A model generated the notes under the pieces. That model was not told the origin of the DNA and ran no database searches. It was given only the letters and a program-made list of their open reading frames with translations. A program made the position numbers and the translations under genes. Below, piece after piece: positions 45,271 through 56,029 of a DNA stretch of 64,000 bases; the first letter of the stretch is position 1; every line of letters begins with the position of its first letter. The stretch covers positions 744,001-808,000 of the forward strand of contig CP025325.1 in assembly GCA_004014935.1 (NCBI GenBank), given 5' to 3'. The stretch comes from Saccharomycopsis malanga. Taxonomy: Eukaryota; Ascomycota; Saccharomycetes; Ascoideales; Saccharomycopsidaceae.

Positions 45271-48200
45271 TTGCCGCCAATGAGTACAGACAGCTCCAGA
45301 AACAGCCTCAAGAGAAGCACAGGGCTCCTTAACCTTTCATTGAACGAGCAGGGCTCGCAACCAGAAAATGTGACTGGCGGGTTACATTGTGGTCAGGGTA
45401 AGCGGCTTGCCCCAAAGCGTACTTATTCAATATCCCCAAGCATTTCGACGCATAGTTCCAACAAGTTGTTCAAGTTTTCGAGTTCACAGTTCCGCAGAGT
45501 CAAGAGCGATGCGTACGCCAACAATTCAATCGAGAATGATGTGAGGAACTGGTCGCCTTTCAAGGATGTTAGGAGCGATGACGACAATGATTCGTCAAGG
45601 TCGTCCAATTCTATATTTTCCACCATTCGCAAGGTTCCCGAGGGTGGTGAGCCAGAATCCTTCTTGTCCGCGTACGATGTTGACGCTCCTATCAAGACAA
45701 CCGGCTTTTTCGGCGCTGGCCACCGGAAACAGGCGTCGGGTTCTACTATCAAGCTAGTTGGCGGTGCCAAAACCGGCCCCAAAGAGTCGGAATTCAAATT
45801 TACATTCAACGGCGGAGGCGCCAACACCGAAGTCCTCAGGAAAAACTCCACTAGCGATAAAAAACCCGACTTTTTCACTAAAATACGACAGAGTGGCAAC
45901 GAACACACCCCTCTTTTCAGCTTCAAGAACCTTGGCGCAAACAGCACGACGCGAAACACGACGCGAAACGTCAACAACAGGTCAAGCAACGCCCGGCAAA
46001 ACAAACCAATCAGCCACTCATACAAGTTTGTCAAGCCTCTCCAGACTGCGTTCGCGTCATCTGGCTTGATGTCCAAGAAAAGCAGTGCGGTCAGCAACAC
46101 GCCACTCAATCAGGACGGTTACGCGTCACTCGCAGGGGTGCCCGATACCCCTTGCAAAAGCGTGTCGTACAGCTCGTTCAAGCCAATGACTGTTGAGAAG
46201 CCTCGGTCGCGGCTCAGTTCATATGTAAGCATGTGTCACGACGACGATGTGTTTGGCAGCAAGGGTTTGTTCAGCAGTGCCAAGAAGAGCGATCTGGAAA
46301 TGATGCTGATCGACTCTCCCAATTTCGACAAAAAGTCGTTGGAACTCGACTTTTCACCGCATGGAGGCGCAGTTCTGCCCAATTTCAACTTGCGCAAGTC
46401 AGCGCGCTTTCTTCGGTTCGACAGTGACCACATGGCATATGACGAGTCGCCCAGTGCCCAGCGTATTGTAGCAGCACATGATGTTGCAGGCTCACCGTCA
46501 TCCATTGACAAGACGCCGTCCAAATCAGCATCAAGTAAGCGTCTCAAGGACAAGCTCAAGTCAGTGTCCAGCGGACAGAATGTTGCGCCGTTGTCGGACA
46601 CGCCTTTCAACATGAAGAAGAAGGGTTTTGCAGACAGTAACAGCTTGTTCAGCATAAGTGCCAACGCAAGCGACGACTCCATCAATAACTGCCGCAGTAG
46701 AACAGGGCGTCGGAAACAAGCAGGAAGCGGTACGGCGACAGCGACAGCCACCGATTCGACGCTGTTGGTGCGTTCGCCCAGCTTGAAGCTCCTCAATAGC
46801 CTCAAGGAGCCGGGAAGCTTTGCCTTGAGCACGGCCGCAGTGCTTCAAGCCGATTTGGGGCAGCGGGGCAAAAAGGGGGTAAAAAACCTTTTTGGTAAGC
46901 CTACCGACGGCGCGTCTGGTAAGCCGGCCGGATACCCGAGCGGCTACGGGTTGCAGTACGAATGCGAGCAAGGCCGCAATAGCATGGCGTTAGACGACCT
47001 GGACGGTTACGACGACATGTACCACATGACGCCCACGAAAAGGTCGTTTCTGAAAAACCGGGGCGCGTTGTTAAGCCCCAACGATGACACACTCGTCAAT
47101 GACGACACCTTGAAAGGATGCATGTTGAATAAAGGGTCGCATGGCGTACTGCAGGACCGGGTCGACCAGCCTTCTGCCGGGTCGTTACGGTTTACCCTCG
47201 GGTCGGTTTCCAAACCGGGCACCGGCACAGGCGCCGGCACAAAGGGCGCGCGGACCCCAAATAGTTCGTCGATAAGCTTGGACAAGGCGGTGACGCCGAC
47301 GGGCCGCGCCGCAGACTATGAGGACAAGCCGATATTCGACCCACTTGATGTAGAAGGCGGTTTCTACGAGCTGCTGCTGCGCCCAACAATCACCGATGAG
47401 TATCTCTGCAGCAAGCTTGGCAGCAACATCAAGCTCACTGGAGAGGGTGAGTTTTCGCTTGTTTTTGAATGCGACTTCAAAAACAGCAAGTATGCAATCA
47501 AGCGATCGAAAAAGCAGGTGCGTGTGAAACGTAACCATTCATACAGCCATCAGGACAACCGTGACGCGTCGTACACATTCAGCAACACAACAGACCAGGA
47601 GCTCATACGCACATTGGTGGGCGGCAACATGGACCGTGTGAATTATAACCCGGATGAGGAGATTGAGATACTCAATCTGCTAAAGAAAAACGCGCGCAAG
47701 TTCACGGGATCGGAATATCTTGTGACATATGTATCCAACTTCACAGTGAACAACTACAATTACATTGTGACGGAGTTTTGCGAGAACGGGTCGCTTGACC
47801 GGTTTCTACTCAAGCATGCGGAGCAGCGGCTAGACGAGTTCCGGGTGTGGAAAATTGTGACGGAAATACTTTTTGGGCTCAATTTTTTGCATGAAAACGG
47901 AATTCTCCACCTTGATTTGAAACCGGCAAACATCTTTATCAATTTCGAGGGTTCGTTGAAGATCGGCGACTTTGGGCTTTCGGCCAAGGTTTGCGAAGTC
48001 TCCAACAAATGTGAATCACAAGGAATACGCGATTTGAAAATCTTTTCTGGCCACGGGACGGGCGCGACAGAAGAACTGGGCAACAGCAGCAGCACCATGC
48101 CGCAGGTTGTGGAGAAAGAAGGAGACCGTGAATACATTGCGCCCGAGATCTTGCTCCAGTCGTCTTATAGTCCTGCGGCGGACATTTTCTCGCTTGGGCT

Positions 48201-48966
48201 TATAACAGTGGAGATTGCTGCTAATATATATTTGCCAGACAATGGCGTGAGTTGGCAGAAGTTGCGGTCGGGGGATTTGAGCGATGCCGGACGGTTGTCG
48301 TTCCGAGATTTGCGGATTAATAATATGACGTCAGAATCAGCGTCAACAGCATCAACGTCAACTAACAACCAATCACTGTTGACAAAGAATTACTCCAATT
48401 TGACTAGCGACACCAGCGCCAGTGTAAGCCATTATATCAATCCGGGCAGCAGCCGCATGGAAACCAGCAGCAGCATTTCGAATGAGGATGAAAACACAAT
48501 TGATTCAAAAGCACACAACACGTTTCTCCATGACGGCCAGACATTGGACACGATGGTCCATTGGATGATTGAGCCAAACCCGAAAAACCGGCCCAGTGCC
48601 TCGGAATTAATCAGTTTGTATGAGTTGCAGTACATTGAGTTGAAACGCAAAGCAGGCGCCATTATTTACGAAGGCGAGTACGGCCCGCCGTTGAATATGG
48701 ACGATCCAGTAGAAATCGACGAGGAGGAAGACTTTGCGTTCAATCACAATGACTCTTATGAGTACATTGCCGAAAGAGGCACTGCTCAAGCACATAACAG
48801 CAACACCACGTTGGATGGCAAGCCGCAGGAAAACCCACACACAATCAAAGAATATCTTGAGGGCTTTCCCTCAGTAAAAACACTCTACCATATGAACAAG
48901 TTCTCCAACAGCAGCAGCAGCAATGATCTCACATACGAGAACATTAACGCTTACAACCATTGTTAA
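45271..48966 (+). CDS. SWE1: Wee1-type cell-cycle kinase
   Basis: Morphogenesis-checkpoint kinase that phosphorylates the inhibitory tyrosine of Cdc28/CDK. 1231 residues, long compared with S. cerevisiae Swe1 (819). The first 700 residues are Ser-rich, low in structure and hold many SP/TP sites, as expected for a heavily phosphorylated regulatory arm. The kinase domain (about 725-1125) has GEGEFSLVFE, YAIKRSKK, the catalytic loop HLDLKPANIFI, DFGLSAKV and an insert of about 45 residues before EGDREYIAPE. A further Ser/Thr-rich insert sits in the C-lobe. The ACGCGT site upstream fits G1/S expression. All catalytic residues are present. Confidence 0.93.
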   Translation: MPPMSTDSSRNSLKRSTGLLNLSLNEQGSQPENVTGGLHCGQGKRLAPKRTYSISPSISTHSSNKLFKFSSSQFRRVKSDAYANNSIENDVRNWSPFKDVRSDDDNDSSRSSNSIFSTIRKVPEGGEPESFLSAYDVDAPIKTTGFFGAGHRKQASGSTIKLVGGAKTGPKESEFKFTFNGGGANTEVLRKNSTSDKKPDFFTKIRQSGNEHTPLFSFKNLGANSTTRNTTRNVNNRSSNARQNKPISHSYKFVKPLQTAFASSGLMSKKSSAVSNTPLNQDGYASLAGVPDTPCKSVSYSSFKPMTVEKPRSRLSSYVSMCHDDDVFGSKGLFSSAKKSDLEMMLIDSPNFDKKSLELDFSPHGGAVLPNFNLRKSARFLRFDSDHMAYDESPSAQRIVAAHDVAGSPSSIDKTPSKSASSKRLKDKLKSVSSGQNVAPLSDTPFNMKKKGFADSNSLFSISANASDDSINNCRSRTGRRKQAGSGTATATATDSTLLVRSPSLKLLNSLKEPGSFALSTAAVLQADLGQRGKKGVKNLFGKPTDGASGKPAGYPSGYGLQYECEQGRNSMALDDLDGYDDMYHMTPTKRSFLKNRGALLSPNDDTLVNDDTLKGCMLNKGSHGVLQDRVDQPSAGSLRFTLGSVSKPGTGTGAGTKGARTPNSSSISLDKAVTPTGRAADYEDKPIFDPLDVEGGFYELLLRPTITDEYLCSKLGSNIKLTGEGEFSLVFECDFKNSKYAIKRSKKQVRVKRNHSYSHQDNRDASYTFSNTTDQELIRTLVGGNMDRVNYNPDEEIEILNLLKKNARKFTGSEYLVTYVSNFTVNNYNYIVTEFCENGSLDRFLLKHAEQRLDEFRVWKIVTEILFGLNFLHENGILHLDLKPANIFINFEGSLKIGDFGLSAKVCEVSNKCESQGIRDLKIFSGHGTGATEELGNSSSTMPQVVEKEGDREYIAPEILLQSSYSPAADIFSLGLITVEIAANIYLPDNGVSWQKLRSGDLSDAGRLSFRDLRINNMTSESASTASTSTNNQSLLTKNYSNLTSDTSASVSHYINPGSSRMETSSSISNEDENTIDSKAHNTFLHDGQTLDTMVHWMIEPNPKNRPSASELISLYELQYIELKRKAGAIIYEGEYGPPLNMDDPVEIDEEEDFAFNHNDSYEYIAERGTAQAHNSNTTLDGKPQENPHTIKEYLEGFPSVKTLYHMNKFSNSSSSNDLTYENINAYNHC

Positions 48967-49505
48967 CTTTCTCTTTTGTATATTGTTAAAAACGACTTTT
49001 TGCCTTTTCCGTTCTTCTGCTTATATATTCGACTTTTATGTGTTATGTTTACGCTCTCGTTTTGCACATTTTACGCTTCTTTTTTTATTTATTGTTCTTT
49101 TTGTTTTTTTTTTTTTTTTTTTTTTTTCGCTTTTTGTTTTTGGGCTTTTAGTAACGTCTGCTACTGCTTCTTTATGGGTTTATTACGTTTGCATAGATAC
49201 ACGAATGTTATATTGGATCAATGTAGTGACGCATACACTATGACATCTAAGCTAATTATCTCAGAGGCATCTAAATACATAGGATTATCGGTATTTTCAT
49301 CCATTCAGTATCCTATTCTCTCAAAACTAAAAGCACTTCCTCTAAATTGTTTATAAATTAAATAATACTTTTGAGTATAATGCTTGGTATACGTCAGTTG
49401 ATAGAGATATAGGGAATGAAGAAGGACATAAAATAGAAATAATACATGGATATGAATGGGAATCAAAAGGTAAAATATTTAAAGATTATATTGAAAATGT
49501 TTTAC
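48967..49505. other. SWE1 3' flank
   Basis: T-rich sequence with a T run at about 49105-49128, then AT-rich sequence. Short frames here are low in complexity. No gene. Confidence 0.5.
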
Positions 49506-49570
49506 ATGCCACTGGGCCATTTGGCTCAGTGGCCAGTGCTCTCGGAGAAAAGAAAAAGATGACAAGAAGT
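49506..49570 (+). repeat. Family A SINE-like head fragment
   Basis: CACTGGGCCATTTGGCTCAG (A box) and GTGCTCTCGGAGAAAAGAAA. Broken after the first half-module. Confidence 0.7.
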
Positions 49571-49611
49571 TGAAGAATTTTCAAAACTTTTATGGAGAGC
49601 TCTACATAGCA

Positions 49612-49945
49612 TGTCTATCATTGGTAGTAAACATCTATATGCTTCCAGTCCTGTGATCTGATTGACTGAATACATTACCCTTTAATCTATGTTTGCTCTA
49701 TCTACAGATGCAATCCCTATTCTTTTCCTATTTCTTATTGGAAGGATTTATCAGTCGGTGTACAACACTGACACCTCCCTTTCTTCGTTGTTTTATGAGT
49801 CTAGACTGTCGTCAGGATATTCGATTACTGTTCTGACCACTATTTAAGACTCTATTTCTTCCTTTATTTTAGTCTTATCCTTTTTATATAATTAGTCTAC
49901 GATTTACCCATTCTCCGGTCAATGCAAACTCATCTTAATATTACA
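49612..49945 (+). mobile_element. Solo LTR
   Basis: Plus-strand LTR fossil of about 330 bp. It starts near TGTCTATCATTGGTAG, passes AACATCTATATGCTTCCAGT and ends CAAACTCATCTTAATATTAC-A. TG...CA ends. Same family as 56735 and 60989, moderately diverged. Confidence 0.75.
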
Positions 49946-50094
49946 ATGTCGTAGATGTCGAAATATTGGCATGTAAAATCTTCAAGAATTTTCATGTAGA
50001 AACGACCTGACATGCTAAAATTACCGTAGGCTGAATCAAAAATAGGATCTACCAGTGGTAGAAAAATTCAAAATACATCATAAATTTAAACTTG

Positions 50095-50147
50095 TTAAAA
50101 ACTATTACAGGCCACAGGGCTTGAAATACATGATATTATTATTATGA
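50095..50147 (+). repeat. Family A SINE-like 3' end
   Basis: GGGCTTGAAATACATGATAT followed by an ATT tail. Confidence 0.6.
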
Positions 50148-50149
50148 AA

Positions 50150-50552
50150 CGTTGGAGGAAACGCAACCAAAACTAAGAGCAATCAAAAGCTACGGAATAA
50201 TGTCAAGAAATGTAACTTTTGTATGGTTTGGGCTGCTGTAAAGGCACTAGAATATGACTTGAACGAAGCAACTTTTTGTCAAAATTGACAATTTTCTGTT
50301 ATATCACATAATTATTCGACAATCTAATGTTTTTTGTTACAAGTAGTACTGTAATATTGGAAAAAAAATCCAAATAATGAATAGTACTATTTGAAATTAA
50401 AATAGTCTTGGTAGCATTGAGATAATTTGATAAAACCTTTGATGATGCGTCAACAGCGGGAATCGAGTACCAAAACCCAAAGTGAGGAACGCCACACTTG
50501 TTTTGCGTGGTGCATGATGGCTCAACCAACTTGGCCACTTGGAAATAGTAAG
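50150..50552 (-). repeat. Family B SINE-like repeat with tRNA-like head
   Basis: Minus-strand copy of about 400 bp. The head at the right has an A box (TGGCCAAGTTGG) and a B-like box (TACTCGATTCCCGC) about 75 nt later. The body contains TTGTCAATTTTGACAAAAAG and the conserved GTATGGTTTGG motif on the plus strand. A close relative is at 57841-58262. Confidence 0.75.
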
Positions 50553-50555
50553 GCA

Positions 50556-50818
50556 TTAATAATATCGTGCCCAGTGAGTATCGGTTTTGTATATACATGC
50601 TAAAAGGGCTTGGTAAAAGTTAGTGATGAAAACCCAATCATGTCCAGTTGATCATAAACTGATCATAATCTTATATATCGTTATCTTCTCACCCAATTGG
50701 TTGAAAGTACGCACTGGATTTTGGTCTAGGTCGTGTGGATAGTACTCTTGGTAAAGCCCAATAATGTTCATCATAATATTATCACCCGTGTTCCTATTAG
50801 GTCTTTTTTTCAAAAATT
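50556..50818 (-). repeat. Family A SINE-like repeat
   Basis: Minus-strand copy: GTGCCCAGTGAGTATCGGTT, GGGCTTGGTAAAAG, a TTTTGGTCTAGGTCGTGT body segment and head end (GTGTTCCTATTAGGTCTTTT). Confidence 0.7.
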
Positions 50819-50840
50819 CAAGCAAAAGCTGATAAATAGT

Positions 50841-50990
50841 AACAAATACTAACAAATACTAACAAATACTAACAAATACTAACAAATACTAACAAATACT
50901 AACAAATACTAACAAATACTAACAAATACTAACAAATACTAACAAATACTAACAAATACTAACAAATACTAACAAATACTAACAAATACT
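50841..50990 (-). repeat. (GTATTTGTTA)n tail, 15 copies
   Basis: Fifteen perfect copies of AACAAATACT on the plus strand, the reverse complement of the tail at 40291, directly adjoining a family B 3' end. Confidence 0.95.
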
Positions 50991-51180
50991 AACTCTCAAA
51001 ACAAAGTACCATGTTTGAAACCCTAGGATTTGACGAGTATAACATTACTTTTTTTGTATGGTTTGATTTGCTGTAAAGACATGCAAAAATTATTCCAAAG
51101 AATCAGCTTTTTGTCTTGCAATTTTCCGTTTTATCAGAATTTTATGCAAAATTTCTGATATAAATAATACTATAAATTCC
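50991..51180 (-). repeat. Family B SINE-like 3' part
   Basis: CTCAAAACAAAGTACCATG, then CCCTAGGATTTGA, TTTTTTGTATGGTTTGATTT and GCAATTTTCCGTTTTATCAG on the plus strand. Head missing; its tail is the adjoining 10-bp repeat. Confidence 0.75.
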
Positions 51181-51298
51181 ACAGGCAAGTGCGATTGTGT
51201 GAAATCCAAGGCATGACTGAGGCTTTACCAATTTCTTTAGACATAGCCAGTGTATACAAAACTGATATCCACTGGGCTCGAAATATAAAATATTATGC
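51181..51298 (+). repeat. Family A SINE-like 3' half
   Basis: Body (CACAGGCAAGTGCGATTGTG), TTCTTTAGACATAGCC and 3' end (CTGATATCCACTGGGCTCGA). Confidence 0.7.
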
Positions 51299-51883
51299 TA
51301 TAGCAGTTTATACCCAATAATACACCACTCTAGTTGCTACAAACCACTCCTCTTCTTCATAATAAAACAAAATGTTTATAATCCAGTCCGCCTTCGATTT
51401 AATAATATAATTATTACCAAGTTCTACAAAAAATTAATAACATAATGTAAAAAGTAGTTGTGTGAAGAAAAAGAAAGTGTATTAAATTAATAAAGACTGT
51501 AAAGTTTGTAAAGATATTTTCTCAAAGGTATAAGTGGAAGTTGGGAAAGTAAGGATAAATAAAGGATAATAAAGAGGAGTATAGGATTGACGATAATAGA
51601 GGAGTATAGGACTGACGATAATAGAGGCGACAGAAATAATAATCGGCGATAATTGAGATATAAAGACGGACCGAATAAGAATAAAATGATTGTTTGAATT
51701 TCAACATATAATAAATATCAAGTTATGTAAAGTTATCTGATCACACTCACTGGCCCAAAATTAGGAAATGCTATGATACGTACATGAAAGTACATTCCTA
51801 TGCGCACCCCCATACTAAAAAAAAAATTACCATGTGATCTCATCGAGTTTTTTCAGTAATAAATAACTAGATATAAAATAAAT
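51299..51883. other. CLF1 upstream region
   Basis: AT-rich sequence with a short duplication around 51570-51625 (GAGGAGTATAGGAYTGACGA). Holds the CLF1 promoter; no gene. Confidence 0.5.
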
Positions 51884-54046
51884 ATGCAACCGAATTGTAG
51901 AATTTTGTTCATATTTGAAAACCCACGAATCAAGATGCTGGAAAATGGCGGTGCAGCTGGTGATGCAGCCGGCAGGACGCAGAACAAGGCACCCGCACCT
52001 TTGCAGATGACGGCAGAGTCTATTTTGCAGGAAGCATTTGAAACGCAGCTGTCAGCAACTGGTGCATTAAACGAAACAGATTTGGCCACCAAACTAGAAG
52101 ATTTGGAAGAAATAGAAGAGTTTCAGGGCCGGAAAAGAACAGAATTTGAAAAAGCGCTTCGAAAAGATTATCATAATGTGAAGGCATGGCTCAATTATGC
52201 AAACTTTGAGTATCTGCAGCATGATATGCCACGGGTGCGTTCCATCTTTGAGAGGAGTTTGGAGTACAACAAGGAGAAGGTGCAGCTTTGGATACGTTAT
52301 GCAGACGCAGAGATCAAGCATGGAAGCATAAATCATGCACGAAACCTTCTTGAACGGGCAATTCGTATCTTGCCATATGCAGACAAGGTGTGGTTTCACT
52401 ATGCTCAGTTGGAAGAGTCATTGCAGAATACAAAGGGTGCAAGAAGCATATTTGAAAGATGGCTCATATATGAACCCAAGAACAGCGTCTATGACGCTTA
52501 TGTTAACATGGAGAGACGGAACGGCAACAATGTGGGTCGTATTCGGCAGATATTTGAGAGGTACGTTGTTGTGCATCCAGAGGGCAGTACATGGATCAAA
52601 TGGGTAAATTACGAAGCCAAATACGGCGGTAACGACGCAGCAATTATCCGCAATGTTTTCACCACCGCGGTGGATGCGTTGATGCAACTTGTCGAAAATA
52701 ATGTTGCTGCATATGCGACACATGCGGAAGACGTGCTCATGCGTTGGGCCGAGTATGAAACCGGAGAAGCCGAATTGGACCGGTGCCGTTCGTTGTTTAA
52801 ATTCGGCCTAGACAAGCTCCCAAAGGAGCATTCGAGGCGTTTATTTGGAAAATATTTGATGTTTGAAAAGACACACGGTAGTAGCGCCAACAAGCTTCTT
52901 TTGGCCAAGAGAAGAGAGACATACAAAGAGGAGCTCCAGAACAATCCCAGAGATTACGAGCTCTGGTGGACGTACATCAGTTTGGTGCAGGAAGTTGACG
53001 TGAGTGGATTAGAGGCGGTGTACGAAGAAGCAGTTGTGCAGAGTGTGCCTGCAGAAAGGAGCGTCAAGGACGTAAGTTGGCGTAAGTATGTAATGCTTTG
53101 GTTGCGGTACGTGTACTATCTTGAGCTTGACGTGCGCGATGCAGAAAAAGTGCGTCGTGCATATTCAAGGCTTGTAGATGCAGTACCGCATAAGCAGTTT
53201 ACATTCAGCAAGATATGGATAAACTATGCCAAATTTGAAATCAGACAGGGCAATTTGACACGAGCGCGACAAATTTTGGGCCAGTCGATAGGGTTTACTG
53301 GCGGAACGCCAAAGATATTCAGATATTACATTGAGTTGGAAACACAGCTCAAAGAGATGGACCGTGTGCGAAAGTTACATGAGACGTGCATTGCGCACAA
53401 TGCCGGCATGTTGCGCAGCTGGCTCGCATACGCAGAGCTCGAGACCCAATTGGGAGATTATGCGCGCGCAAAAGGAGTCTACGAAATTGCGTTAAAGGAA
53501 CCGCTGGTCAACAACGAGTTGTTACTATGGTACAAGTACATCACCCTCCTTCTGGAGCATATGTATGCATACGATGACGCAAGAGGTGCGTTTGCCAAGT
53601 TGCTAGAAGCAAATATGCATAATGTCAAAGTATGGATCAGGTGGGCCATGTTTGAGGCTGCAGCGCCAGACGCAGAACAATTAAAGTTACTCAACGAACA
53701 AGACGATGAAGAAGTCGAATTCGAACCCTCAGAAGAATCTATTAACAAGGCCAGAAATGTGTTTGAAAAAGGTTTGCATTTCTTCAAACAGCTGGGCAAC
53801 AGTAGCATTGAGAAAAGAGTTCTTCTTTTAGAGGCACTCAAGCAGTTTGAACAAGTCTATGGCACTCCAGAAACTGTGCAGAAAGCATTAGACAGATTAC
53901 CCACTGTAGTAAAGAAAAGAAACAGTGAGACGTCTGCAGAAGAAATTGAATACAAATTTCCAGAAGATGAAGCTAAAAATAACATGATGCTTAAGTTTTT
54001 GCAGAATGCTCAAAAGTGGAAAAAGGCTTCGCTGACAGTTTCCTAA
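51884..54046 (+). CDS. CLF1: Splicing factor of the crooked-neck family
   Basis: HAT-repeat scaffold of the NineTeen complex, needed for spliceosome assembly and activation. Up to 720 residues. About fifteen HAT repeats follow one another, with motifs such as VRSIFERSLEYN, NHARNLLERAI, ARSIFERWLIYEP, TFSKIWINYAKFEIR and VWIRWAMFEAA. The conserved N-terminal NKAPAPLQMTAESIL and the C-terminal segment that ends in KFLQNAQKWKKA match the family. The frame opens at 51884. The ATG at 51935 is the start I would favour, because relatives begin just before NKAPAP. Six or so CTG codons occur, all at variable, polar-type positions (for example 52214, before QHDM). Confidence 0.95.
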   Translation: MQPNCRILFIFENPRIKMLENGGAAGDAAGRTQNKAPAPLQMTAESILQEAFETQLSATGALNETDLATKLEDLEEIEEFQGRKRTEFEKALRKDYHNVKAWLNYANFEYLQHDMPRVRSIFERSLEYNKEKVQLWIRYADAEIKHGSINHARNLLERAIRILPYADKVWFHYAQLEESLQNTKGARSIFERWLIYEPKNSVYDAYVNMERRNGNNVGRIRQIFERYVVVHPEGSTWIKWVNYEAKYGGNDAAIIRNVFTTAVDALMQLVENNVAAYATHAEDVLMRWAEYETGEAELDRCRSLFKFGLDKLPKEHSRRLFGKYLMFEKTHGSSANKLLLAKRRETYKEELQNNPRDYELWWTYISLVQEVDVSGLEAVYEEAVVQSVPAERSVKDVSWRKYVMLWLRYVYYLELDVRDAEKVRRAYSRLVDAVPHKQFTFSKIWINYAKFEIRQGNLTRARQILGQSIGFTGGTPKIFRYYIELETQLKEMDRVRKLHETCIAHNAGMLRSWLAYAELETQLGDYARAKGVYEIALKEPLVNNELLLWYKYITLLLEHMYAYDDARGAFAKLLEANMHNVKVWIRWAMFEAAAPDAEQLKLLNEQDDEEVEFEPSEESINKARNVFEKGLHFFKQLGNSSIEKRVLLLEALKQFEQVYGTPETVQKALDRLPTVVKKRNSETSAEEIEYKFPEDEAKNNMMLKFLQNAQKWKKASLTVS

Positions 54047-54293
54047 ATGGGCTATTTGTTTGTATATTTGTGTAATGTCGTGTAATGTAATGTGATGTAA
54101 TGTGATGTAATGTGATGCTATGTATATTAATATTTCCAGTAAGCGCTTTGTAACAAACAACTATTTACAAACACTGTTTTAATAAATCAACTTTGAAAGA
54201 CGTTTGTTACACTCATTTCAAAATGAAGAAGAAGAAAAAAAACACACGCGACAGGTGCTTACATGCAATACTTGCATTATTATACATATAATA
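54047..54293. repeat. Convergent gap with TGTAATG repeats
   Basis: Between the convergent CLF1 and MSL5 genes. Contains about five copies of TGTAATGTGA-like units at 54070-54118. Confidence 0.7.
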
Positions 54294-55745
54294 TTATGCG
54301 GGTGGCGGTGGTGGCGGTGGAGAAGGTGGACCAGACGGAGGAGCAAGTTCTGCCTCGCTCGAATCCGGAGGACCAGCCGGTGGAGGTGGTGGCGCAAGCT
54401 CAGGCTCAGGCTCGACGGGACCCATTGTTTCAGGTAAAAGACCAGGCGGTGGCGGTGGTGGTGGCGGCGGGAAAACTGAGGGGATGCTTGAGGGTATATC
54501 CGAAGGAACAGGCGGACCGGCCACCATTCCCGGTGGCGCAGCAAGAACCATTCCTGGTGGCGGTGCCACAGCACGCTGATAATCCGTTCTACTGTTATTA
54601 TACACGTTTTGGTATCCGGGCCGGCGGCTTGTTGTCTGCTGCATGTTGGTGTACCCATCATGTGATGCGTCCGTACTATTGAACCTGCGCGGATCATCAT
54701 ATGGCCTGTGGGAGAATTCCGCGCCGAGGTTTCTCTTTTTGTATGGTGGCTGTGTATCCTGTTCGGCGTTTGGCAAAGCGCCGGCGGCATTACGGCCGAC
54801 GTCAAAGTTCAACTCTTGCATCATCTGTTGATACTCTCTGTCGGCGTTGGATAGCACAGTAGAACTGCCGGATCTGAACTTACAGTCACGTGCAAAATGG
54901 CCGGCACCGCCACACACCCTACAAACGACAGACTCGAGGTAAGACTGCCGTTTTGGGCAATCGTACCGTTTATGGCCGAGTTCGCCGCAGGATGCGCAAG
55001 GACGGTCCTCATATTCTCGGAGTGTACCGTTTATGGCTGCGAGTTCACGCAACTGGCCTCGTTTTAGATCGTTCTGACCCTCGGGCGTGTAAACCGCCTT
55101 ATTGATGATGGCTTTGCATGCGTCAACGCCTTTCCGGAGCCGCTCTGCATCGTCACCGGTCACGAGACAGTGGAGGTCTTCTTCCAAATGGGTGGTAGCG
55201 GTGGATCTGTTCTTACCCTCTTTGACGGACCCCTTTCCGCGGATTGCAATGCGGGCTCCGGAGTCTTGTTCAAGTTTCCGGAGGGTGTTGCCCCGCGGGC
55301 CGATAAGCAAACCGATAAAGTTGATTTCCGGGTGCTCCCTGACCGGAATGAAGACCTTTTCGGTCAATTTTTCGGGCCGGTAATCGGAGGGCGGCACAAA
55401 CCCTGGCACAGCGCGGATTGCGCTCTCTACAAGCGCATGCCGCTCCTCCTCAAGGCGCTTCCGGTAGAGATATTCCGGGGTGTTGACCCTCTTTCCGGTG
55501 GCGTCGTACACCGGCGCCGGTGGCGGTGCCGGTGCCGGATCACCTGACGGCGGAACTTCAAGCATCTGGTCCTCGTGGCGCAACTTGTGGCTGATTTCCT
55601 CTATCCGGAACACTATCTGGTACGCCACTAGCTGTTCCTGGGTCATTGCGCCCCGGATTGCTGAAGACATACCTATCAAGTCTAGAAGATCACGGTCTTT
55701 GGTCTCGCTCCAAACCCCCCTGCCATGTTGTTTGGTTAATGGCAT
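54294..55745 (-). CDS. MSL5: Branchpoint-binding protein (SF1)
   Basis: Recognises the intron branch site (UACUAAC) in the commitment complex. This fits the TACTAAC-type branch sites seen in the introns of this window. 483 residues. A short N-terminal arm with RGVWSETKDRDL is a possible U2AF-contact region. It is followed by the KH-QUA2 region with FIPVREHPEINFIGLLIGPR, the GPRG loop and KAIINKAVYTPEGQND. Two CCHC zinc knuckles follow (CASCGELGHKRYDC and CRVCGGAGHFARDC). The C-terminal third is proline-rich, as in the family. Complete. Confidence 0.95.
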   Translation of the reverse strand: MPLTKQHGRGVWSETKDRDLLDLIGMSSAIRGAMTQEQLVAYQIVFRIEEISHKLRHEDQMLEVPPSGDPAPAPPPAPVYDATGKRVNTPEYLYRKRLEEERHALVESAIRAVPGFVPPSDYRPEKLTEKVFIPVREHPEINFIGLLIGPRGNTLRKLEQDSGARIAIRGKGSVKEGKNRSTATTHLEEDLHCLVTGDDAERLRKGVDACKAIINKAVYTPEGQNDLKRGQLRELAAINGTLREYEDRPCASCGELGHKRYDCPKRQSYLESVVCRVCGGAGHFARDCKFRSGSSTVLSNADREYQQMMQELNFDVGRNAAGALPNAEQDTQPPYKKRNLGAEFSHRPYDDPRRFNSTDASHDGYTNMQQTTSRRPGYQNVYNNSRTDYQRAVAPPPGMVLAAPPGMVAGPPVPSDIPSSIPSVFPPPPPPPPPGLLPETMGPVEPEPELAPPPPPAGPPDSSEAELAPPSGPPSPPPPPPPA

Positions 55746-56029
55746 GTTATCCGCTGTTATAATCTATATAGCGCTTAATATATGCCTATATATTCTCATA
55801 CATTTGTGAATCTCATCTCTGCAATTTATTTATTCCACTCAGGGTAACCAATTGGTGGTGCGGGTAACCGCCTTTAAGCAAAGAGCATGCAATGCTCACC
55901 TGACATACATGTGACTTTGGGAAACTCCAATGAGAGTGAAGAAAAATGGTAGAGAAAGAAAAAGGTTTACAAATGCGTATGTAAAGGAATAAGATGGAGT
56001 AGTATTTACATATTATCAGAGCGAATAAG
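55746..56029. promoter_or_regulatory. Divergent promoter of MSL5 and the complex I subunit gene
   Basis: 284 bp shared upstream region. It holds GGTAACCAATTGGTGG near 55843 (a CCAAT motif within an inverted repeat), which could be a HAP-complex site for the respiratory gene. Inference only. Confidence 0.4.
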